From an uncultured Paraprevotella sp. (GTDB lineage: Bacteria; Bacteroidota; Bacteroidia; Bacteroidales; Bacteroidaceae), in NCBI GenBank assembly GCA_944321345.1, contig CALUKY010000001.1, forward strand, positions 1 through 64,000: a stretch of 64,000 nt of DNA, in the 5' to 3' direction. Below the pieces are notes generated by a model. It did not search any database. It was given only the letters and a program-made list of their open reading frames with translations, and was not told the DNA's origin. Below are positions 57,377-64,000 of this stretch, in pieces. Made by a program: the position numbers and the translations under genes. Numbering within the stretch: the stretch's first letter is position 1; each line of letters opens with the position of its first letter.

Positions 57377-58966
57377 CTATTTCTGGTCGTAAGCGTGCTT
57401 CGGATAGTCGATGGTGTAGTGTAGTCCGCGACTTTCCTTCCGCTCGATGGCCTGACGGGTAATGAGATAACCCACATTGATCATGTTGCGCAATTCGCAG
57501 ATGTCCTTAGTGGCTTTAACCCGTTTGAAGAGTTCTTCGGTTTCTTCGTAGAGCAGGTCCAGACGGGTCCATGCACGTTTCAGACGCAGGTCGCTGCGCA
57601 CGATGCCCACATAGTTGCTCATAATCTGTCCCACTTCTCTCATATCCTGGGCGATGAGCACCTTTTCTTCGTTGCTCATTGTGCCCTCGTCGTTCCATTC
57701 CGGAACCTGTTCGTTGAAGGTATATCCGTCGATATTTTCCAGACTGTGTTTGGCTGCCGCATCAGCATAGACCACAGCCTCGATGAGCGAGTTGCTGGCC
57801 AGACGGTTACCGCCATGCAGGCCGGTGCAGGAACATTCGCCCACGGCATACAGACGGTGAATGCTTGATTCGGCATTCAGGTCCACTTTGATTCCACCAC
57901 ACATATAGTGGGCGCACGGAACTACCGGAATATATTGCTTGGTGATGTCGATACCGATGCTGAGGCACTTGGCGTAGATATTCGGGAAGTGCTTCTTGGT
58001 TTCTTCGGGATCCTTGTGGGTTACGTCCAGACAGACATGATCCAGACCGTGGATTTTCATTTCCTTATCGATGGCGCGCGCCACGATGTCGCGCGGAGCC
58101 AGACTGAGCCGCTTGTCATACTTCTGCATGAACTCCTCGCCGTTAGGCAGACGCAGAATGCCTCCGTAACCACGCATGGCCTCGGTAATGAGGTAGGCCG
58201 GATGAGTTTCTCCCGGGTGATACAGGGCGGTAGGGTGGAACTGTACGAATTCCATGCCCTCTACCGTACCTTTTGCACGGTAAACCATGGCGATACCGTC
58301 GCCTGTAGAGATATTCGGGTTGGTGGTTGTGGTGTAAACGGCTCCTGTTCCTCCGGTGGCAATCAGAGTCACTTTAGACAGGAAGGTGTCGATCTTCTGG
58401 GTGTCTGGATCGAGAATATACGCACCGTAGCACTCAATGTCCGGAGTACGGCGGGTCACCTCTATGCCCAGATGATGCTGCGTGATGATTTCTACGGCAA
58501 AATGGTTTTCCAGAATCGTGATGTTCGGTTCGTTGCGTACCGCCTCCATCAGTCCGCGCTGGATCTCAAAACCCGTGTCATCGGCATGGTGCAGGATGCG
58601 GAATTCAGAGTGTCCTCCCTCGCGGTGCAGGTCAAACTCGCCGTTTTCCTTCTTGTCGAAGTTCACACCCCATTTCAGCAGGTCCTTGATACCCTGCGGA
58701 GCATTCTTCACGACCATTTCCACTGCTTTCGGGTCGCTGATGTAATCACCTGCGATCATGGTGTCCTGGATATGTTTCTGGAAATCGTCTACTTTCAGAT
58801 TTGTTACCGAAGCGATTCCACCCTGCGCTTTGGCCGTATTGGCCTCGTCGAGCGTTGTTTTACATACTAAGGCTACTTTGCCTTTTCCGGAACGGGCCAC
58901 TTTCAAGGCATAACTCATGCCGGCTACACCCGAACCGATAATCAAGAAATCAAATTTGCGTATCAT
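57377..58966 (-). CDS. nadB: L-aspartate oxidase
   Basis: A 529-residue FAD enzyme that oxidises L-aspartate to iminoaspartate, the substrate of NadA. The FAD turn is in LIIGSGVAGMSYALKVA (about residues 8-24), followed by AKAQGGIASV and HREGGHSEFRILH, and GGNRLASNSLIEAVVYA closes the active site. In anaerobes it can use fumarate instead of oxygen as acceptor, which fits the frd genes in this window. Transcribed alone on the minus strand. Confidence 0.94.
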   Translation of the reverse strand: MIRKFDFLIIGSGVAGMSYALKVARSGKGKVALVCKTTLDEANTAKAQGGIASVTNLKVDDFQKHIQDTMIAGDYISDPKAVEMVVKNAPQGIKDLLKWGVNFDKKENGEFDLHREGGHSEFRILHHADDTGFEIQRGLMEAVRNEPNITILENHFAVEIITQHHLGIEVTRRTPDIECYGAYILDPDTQKIDTFLSKVTLIATGGTGAVYTTTTNPNISTGDGIAMVYRAKGTVEGMEFVQFHPTALYHPGETHPAYLITEAMRGYGGILRLPNGEEFMQKYDKRLSLAPRDIVARAIDKEMKIHGLDHVCLDVTHKDPEETKKHFPNIYAKCLSIGIDITKQYIPVVPCAHYMCGGIKVDLNAESSIHRLYAVGECSCTGLHGGNRLASNSLIEAVVYADAAAKHSLENIDGYTFNEQVPEWNDEGTMSNEEKVLIAQDMREVGQIMSNYVGIVRSDLRLKRAWTRLDLLYEETEELFKRVKATKDICELRNMINVGYLITRQAIERKESRGLHYTIDYPKHAYDQK

Positions 58967-59083
58967 GTCTGTTAGCGTTTACGACTGCAAAGCTACAGAA
59001 AAACTCGCTTCGTTGTGCCGCCGGACTTCCGGTTTTTTGTAAAATCCTTTGTCGGAGTTCCCAAAAGGGCAGATTTTGCGGTC

Positions 59084-59479
59084 TTAGTGCAGTCGGTTGA
59101 TCCATTCCGCAATGTCTTGCATCACCTCCGGTGCGAGCGTTTCCTCTATCTGATGATATTCGGCAGGCGAACTGCTTTGGCAGTGTTGGAACAGGTGATT
59201 CAAGCCGGGATATTCCTTAAAGGGTGGTGATTGCAGTTCTACAAGTGTATCGTTCAGTTGTGTGATATGTATCCGGAAGTCTTTGAGGCTTTGTTGGGGA
59301 ACATCCATCGTGCAGATTCTTTCTCCGTTTACTTCTTTAAATTTAAAGATCAACTCGAGTTTCTGTCCTCCTACATAAAGAGCTCCATGCCAGGAGCCGT
59401 CCAGATGTTGGGCATATACGGAACAGAGTGCCGAAAGGGCACAAAACAGGGAATATATTCTCTTCAGATTCATAGGCAT
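59084..59479 (-). pseudogene. Internally deleted secreted alpha/beta-hydrolase-type gene
   Basis: A 131-codon ORF with a signal peptide (about residues 1-23, ending VYAQ). Residues 24-80 (HLDGSWHGALYVGGQKLELIF) match the N-terminal beta domain of Bacteroides secreted alpha/beta hydrolases. Directly afterwards, PPFKEYPGLNHLFQHCQ and EETLAPEVMQDIAEWI (residues about 84-128) match the extreme C-terminus of the same proteins, including the catalytic-His region. About 300 residues that should lie between, with the Ser nucleophile, are missing. The frame stays open, so a short product may still be made, but it cannot be a working hydrolase. Confidence 0.62.
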
Positions 59480-60455
59480 GGTTTGGATTTACAGGTGAAC
59501 TTGTGGTTTATAATAACTGTTTACAATATTAGTAAAAATATATGATTATTACAACTCCCTTTTGACATTCTGTCATTTTGCTTTTTATACTGTCCGAGAA
59601 TCCGGTTTTTCTAACCCAAAGGACAGCTGACTGAAAAATAAAGATTCTCAGACGGTGTTTTTAGAAGTAAGTGTTTGATTCTTAATTGTCTATACGGAGA
59701 AATAAGTCTTTTCTCGGACTTCCATCCAGCTGAAAACAAGGCAAGAAAAGAGGGCTTTTCATCATTATTCTGAAAACTCCCTGATGTCTTTCAAAAGACA
59801 ACAGGGAGTTTTTTAGAAAACATCACGGTGTTTTTTTACTTTTTTGCTTTCGTAACTCTTAATTTTTGAAGCTCTATTTTGCATAAATACTGCATATATA
59901 CCATTTTTATTCCTGTTTTATATGTATATATATGCATTTTCTTTTCTAGATTGCATTTTCTTATTAAAAATATATTTTGTAATTCTGCTAATAATTGATC
60001 TTTTTTTAAGTAAAACTTTGATTTTACTTTCATTTTGTCTTTTGGTAAAGTGCTTGATAAGGGTGCTTTTGTGTATTTTCCTAGTGTATTTTTGTTTTCA
60101 TAAGATGATTTGATGTGAGGTTTGGTGAATGGGCAGTCGTTAGAGCATCTGTATTAGTTTTTTAATTTTGTTCTATATAAAATAATAATATACTAAGATA
60201 TATTTATAATATTCTGTATTACACTTTATTATTGTAGTTGTATTTTAAATAAATCATTTTTTATTTTGTTTTTATAAATAAAATGATTTATATTAGCATG
60301 TGAATCATAGACGTTTCTATGTCTGTTTTTATAGATTACATAAATCAGTAATTCTGTCTTGGTATGTTTTGAGGATCACTGATTTTTGCCTTTTCAAAAG
60401 CCAACATCGCACTTTTGGTGAATGACTACTTTAATAAAAAGAGAGGATAAAATAT
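59480..60455. other. AT-rich gap with an orphan plus-strand terminator
   Basis: No convincing gene. 59586-59700 has GTCCGAGAATC facing GATTCTCAGAC and TGTCC facing GGACA, so a folded RNA is possible. The stretch ends in a strong hairpin at 59773-59814. From 59820 to 60450 the sequence is extremely AT-rich without ORFs of weight. Confidence 0.45.
59773..59816 (+). terminator. Orphan rho-independent terminator
   Basis: AAAACTCCCTGATGTCTTT (59773-59791) pairs with AAAGACAACAGGGAGTTTT, one mismatch, then TTTT. No plus-strand gene lies in the preceding 2.5 kb, so it must end a transcript that is not an obvious mRNA. Confidence 0.75.
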
Positions 60456-61307
60456 ATGAGAAAAAGTCTTATTTTATTTTTGCTGTTTTCTTTAGGGCTA
60501 CAGGCACAACAGAAGCAAGGACATGTTAATCGTCCTGCTTCAAAAGGAGTAGGAGAATTAACGGAAATCGGTCGGGCACAAGTGGAAGTCATGTATGCAC
60601 TCAATGCTGAGGATATTCATGACGAAAGCACTTATATTGATCTTCAAGTGCTCCGTGCTGGGATGGGGATCAGCAAGTACTGTAGCCGTTTTCTGGAGTT
60701 GAATGACTCGCTTTATGATGATTTCTGCAAACGCAATCCGAATGCTCAAAGCAGACCGAAAGTTTTTTATTCAGGAGGTCGTGAACGAGACTGTTGGAGT
60801 GAATATCAGTTTACCGATATCTATACGGAGAATGACCAACGTACATGCTATGTATGGATGCCCCGATACTTGGAGCGGTATAATGCTTATTATACAGAGC
60901 CGGTTCAATATCAGCAATGGACATTGGAGGATAAATATCAGGTGATACTTGGCTATAAGTGCCAGTTGGCTACATGTCATTGGCGGGGGCGCGATTTTGA
61001 GGCGTGGTTTGCAGCTGATATTCCCGTGCGTCTTGGACCTTGGACATTTGGTGGCCTGCCAGGTTTGATATTGAAACTCAATGACACACAGAATCTTTAC
61101 ACTTGGGAAGCTGTAGAGTTGCGTTCCGGCGATTTTCCCATTACCAAACGCAAATATGAAGGCTTTCGTAAGAACAGCCGTAAAAACATATATAGTCTGC
61201 AAGTGGCTGTCAATCGTAACTATCTGAAGTTCGGAGGGGCGCGTGACCGAACAACCGGACTTCTAAAATCGAAAAACTACCCTTATGATCCGTTGGAGTT
61301 AGAATAG
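60456..61307 (+). CDS. GLPGLI family exported protein
   Basis: A 283-residue secreted protein with a signal peptide (residues 1-18, ending LQAQ). The hallmark GPWTFGGLPGLILKLND (about residues 191-207) defines the GLPGLI family of Bacteroidetes. Before it lies CYVWMPRYLERYNAYY and YQVILGYKCQLATCHWRGRDFEAWFA, also typical. The function of the family is unknown, but members usually sit beside a TonB-type outer-membrane protein, as here. A purine-rich GAGAGGA lies upstream of the ATG. Confidence 0.88.
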   Translation: MRKSLILFLLFSLGLQAQQKQGHVNRPASKGVGELTEIGRAQVEVMYALNAEDIHDESTYIDLQVLRAGMGISKYCSRFLELNDSLYDDFCKRNPNAQSRPKVFYSGGRERDCWSEYQFTDIYTENDQRTCYVWMPRYLERYNAYYTEPVQYQQWTLEDKYQVILGYKCQLATCHWRGRDFEAWFAADIPVRLGPWTFGGLPGLILKLNDTQNLYTWEAVELRSGDFPITKRKYEGFRKNSRKNIYSLQVAVNRNYLKFGGARDRTTGLLKSKNYPYDPLELE

Positions 61308-61426
61308 AAACAATATAATTGAAGAGCTGTACAGTACTGGTCCTGATTCATTTCATGGTTAATATAATCTGTTTCCTTATGAGCTTATTGAGTTGTAATG
61401 GGGAATCTGCTATATCTATAAGAATT

Positions 61427-64000
61427 ATGGAAAAATTGGTTGTTATTTTCTGTTTCCTTGTGGCCTTGTGTGGAAGATTGGAAACCCAAACTGTTATCAC
61501 GGGAAAAGTAATTGATACTCAGGGTCGGACTGTGGATGCTTATTTAACAGTCTCGTTAAAGGGTAAGAACAGTATTCTTGGCTATGCCGGAACAGATGGC
61601 AAGCGATATTATAAACTGGAATTCAAAGCCTAGGGAGATTCTCTTGTGGTGACTGTGGCCGGACTGGCTATTGGCCAACAGGCAAGAGTCGTAGCCAACC
61701 GTACGCAGCAGTTGGATTTTCATGTAAAGAACAAAGGTATCAAACTGAAAGAAATAAGTGTACGGGCACCGAAAATAAGCGAGCATGGAGACACGTTGAA
61801 TTATAATGTAACCTCCTACCAGCAGCAGGGAGATCGCGTTATCGCCGATGTGCTGAAGCGTATGCCCGGTATCGAGGTGTCCAACAATGGAGCGATTAAG
61901 TTTAATGGTAAGAGTATTTCCAAATTCTATGTGGAAGATATGGATTTGCTGCAAGGCCGTTATGGTTTGGCCACAAATAACGTCAATGCTCAGGATGTGG
62001 CTACGGTACAGGTGCTGCAAAACCATCAGTCCGTGAAAGCACTTCAGGGACGCGTTTTTACCGATGAGGTGGCCATAAACCTGAAGCTGAAGAATTCGGC
62101 AAAAGGCACCATGGCTGTGAACACGATGTTGGGAGCCGGAGGCCAAATGTCGGGCGGATGGGGGATAGGAACCACTCCGCTGTCCGACGGCATGACTGCA
62201 ATAGGGCGCAATCCGTTATGGACTACAGAACTGGTGGGTATGTATTTTGCCAAGCAACGGCAGAACATGACCTTGTACAAAGGAAACAACACGGGTGATG
62301 ATGTATCCAAGGAGCTCATACAGCATTATTCCAGCATCAACGGGGTTGGTCTTAATGCTTTTTGTTCCATGAATGCGGTGATGCCGTCGGGCAGCGGGCT
62401 GCCTCAGAAACGCAGTTTCGACAATCATTCGCATATTCTTACGACGAACCATCTGGAGAAACTGGGTAAAGATTCAGAATTGACCCTAAATGTGGCTTAT
62501 CACAACAATCGCATACGGAGAGAGGGAAAATCGGATGTAGACCGCTTTATTAGCGAAGACCAACGGTTGTTGAGTAGTGAAACGTTGATTTCACAGACCA
62601 ATCAGAACAACCTCAGCACCAATCTGCGCTATTGTCGTAATGCGGCGAATGTTTTCACGGCAAATGTCTTTCAGTTTGACGGTGGATGGAATGATGACAA
62701 CGTGTCCGGCCAACTGTCATCGGGTCTCATGGGGGAATATCCGATGGAATATGGCGACAATAGGGTCAGCCAGCATTTTCACCGTCCGTCGTTTTCGGTG
62801 AGTAATACGCTGAACACCATACGCAATTTCGGCAAGCATACATTAGACCTGAATTTCTCGACAGGTTATGCCCAAAGTCCCAATACCCTTGTGGTGGATG
62901 TTGACAGTCTGCAACAAGGTACGGCCGTACGTTATCAGCAGGATTTGACTTCGCATAACATAGCCGGTAACATTCATACAAGTTACTCATTACACCTTGG
63001 CTCTTTCTCACTGCATTATGGTGTGGTTGCCCATGCCAGCCTGCATGGGATAAAGACAGATCTTGATGGTTTTGTACCTCCCGTAGAAGAGGCTTCTCTG
63101 CAAAATGATCTTTGGTATAATACCTACGAACTGGCTCTGTCTCAGTTATATAAGTTTGAAAAAAGCGGTTGGAGGCTTTCTTTGGGATGTCCGCTTAATC
63201 TTTATACCCAGACATTGGATGACCGTATCCGTCGCGACAGGCAAAGTTATACTCATCTGCTTGTATCTCCATCGGTATCTGCCAGTTACGAGTGGCTGGA
63301 CTGGAGCGGAAATGTCAGTGCTTCCTATTATAGGAGTGTAGGTGACCCCAGTGGTATATACAGTGGTTATATTATGAACAACTATCGTTCGTTCCAGCGT
63401 TCGTATGTGGAGCAGCTGTCTGAAACAGACCGTATGAATGCAGGTGCCACGCTTGCCTACCGCAGTGCTCTTTATGCCACTTTTTTCCGTATCAATGCCA
63501 ACTACACCCATACTCGTGACAATCAGATTTACGATTATGACTATCAAGGAGCCACTAGTGTAGTGCAGGCTGTAGATCAGGAAACTTCTTCCGACCGTTA
63601 TAGTCTCGGTTTCGATGGCAGTAAGGGCTTTGATTGGTTGCAGACTTCCATCCGTGCTTTTGCAGGTTATAGTTACAGTCAAAGCGAACGTCTCATAGCC
63701 AAGGAACTTTATCCTTTCCATGCGCAAACAGTCAGTATAGGTGCAGGCGGTACCATCACTCCCTGGCCGTGGTTCAATATTGTAGTAAGCAGCGGGTATG
63801 CATGGAACGTATCGGCAACGGATCGTAGTAACGAAGATCTGGCACAGACGGTACGTACCGCCACCCAGCGTATCAAACTTAATTTCTATATTACCAAGCA
63901 ACTTACCTTCACAGCTTCTGCCGAGGACAATTATAACAACCTGACGGAAAAGAACCGGCATGCCTGGTTCGGTGATCTGTCTGCCAAATACAAACTGAAG
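61427..64000 (+). pseudogene. TonB-dependent-receptor-type outer-membrane barrel, amber-interrupted, partial
   Basis: Starts at ATG 61427 with a signal peptide (MEKLVVIFCFLVALCG), then a carboxypeptidase-regulatory-like domain (TVITGKVIDTQGRTVDAYLTV). An in-frame TAG at 61631-61633 stops it after 68 residues. The same frame then stays open for 789 codons to the window end: GDSLVVTVAGLAIGQQARVV, a plug-like segment with VIADVLKRMPGIEVSNNG, and long barrel strands up to AWFGDLSAKYKLK. One base change would give an intact gene. It follows the GLPGLI gene by 119 bases. The 3' end lies outside the window. A sequencing error at the TAG cannot be excluded. Confidence 0.82.

Noticed and set aside
59836-60113. 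Two 60-odd-codon ORFs in the AT-rich gap
   Set aside because: Opposite-strand overlapping frames in low-complexity DNA, no domain and no promoter.
1-64000. tRNA, rRNA, insertion sequence, prophage or integrative element
   Set aside because: No cloverleaf, rRNA-like sequence, transposase, integrase or phage structural gene was found when reading the window.

Overview
The window looks like a chromosomal segment from a gut Bacteroidales species, most likely Bacteroides or Phocaeicola. Supporting signs are a three-subunit fumarate reductase/succinate dehydrogenase operon (frdCAB), a long LepB with large insertions, a GLPGLI-family secreted protein next to a TonB-type outer-membrane barrel, DUF2851 and DUF4294 proteins, and many promoters carrying the Bacteroides -7 box TAnnTTTG. 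No rRNA, tRNA, CRISPR array, transposase or prophage was seen.

Layout: 0-0.43 kb holds a strongly folded non-coding element and a small HTH protein. 0.6-9.2 kb holds a flavoprotein, a secreted histidine phosphatase, the reverse operon dapB-lepB-wbqC and the forward operon DUF2851-thioesterase-dprA. 9.6-13.1 kb is frdCAB on the minus strand. 13.3-19.7 kb is mnmG-[parS]-apt-uvrC-dtd-MazG-like-deoC. 20-25.9 kb has a polyprenyl synthase, polA, ychF and lgt. 26-28.9 kb is a divergent CynR-like LysR / flavodoxin-fold protein / catalase locus. 29.2-32.2 kb is a triply frameshifted MG2-type surface protein. 32.3-45.2 kb has mutS, a flavin reductase, leuS, two tandem YitT proteins, rdgB, a PorZ-like propeller protein, an acyltransferase and a LuxR-type regulator. 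45.3-48.2 kb (minus strand) has an O-acetylhomoserine sulfhydrylase-type enzyme, a GNAT and nadA. 48.2-50.4 kb is a candidate replication origin. 50.2-59.5 kb has an HhH/outer-membrane protein, a radical SAM protein, trkH, an AT-rich orphan membrane protein, a MATE exporter, nadB and an internally deleted hydrolase. 60.4-64 kb has a GLPGLI protein and a TonB-type barrel gene interrupted by an amber codon that runs off the window.

The most notable feature is replication architecture. A near-perfect ParB/Spo0J parS site (GGTTTCACGTGAAACA) lies just after mnmG. About 33 kb away, around a SPOUT RNA methyltransferase gene, there is a dense cluster of DnaA-box-like TGTTGATAA 9-mers. Strand composition appears to switch there from C-leaning to G-leaning on the plus strand. 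Together these suggest an origin-proximal domain with oriC near 48.2-50.4 kb. dnaA is not in the window.

Several genes are broken: the MG2 protein (three single-base shifts), the barrel gene (one TAG), and a hydrolase reduced to its two ends. Either this strain is shedding surface genes or the assembly carries small errors. All family calls come from reading motifs; no database search was run.
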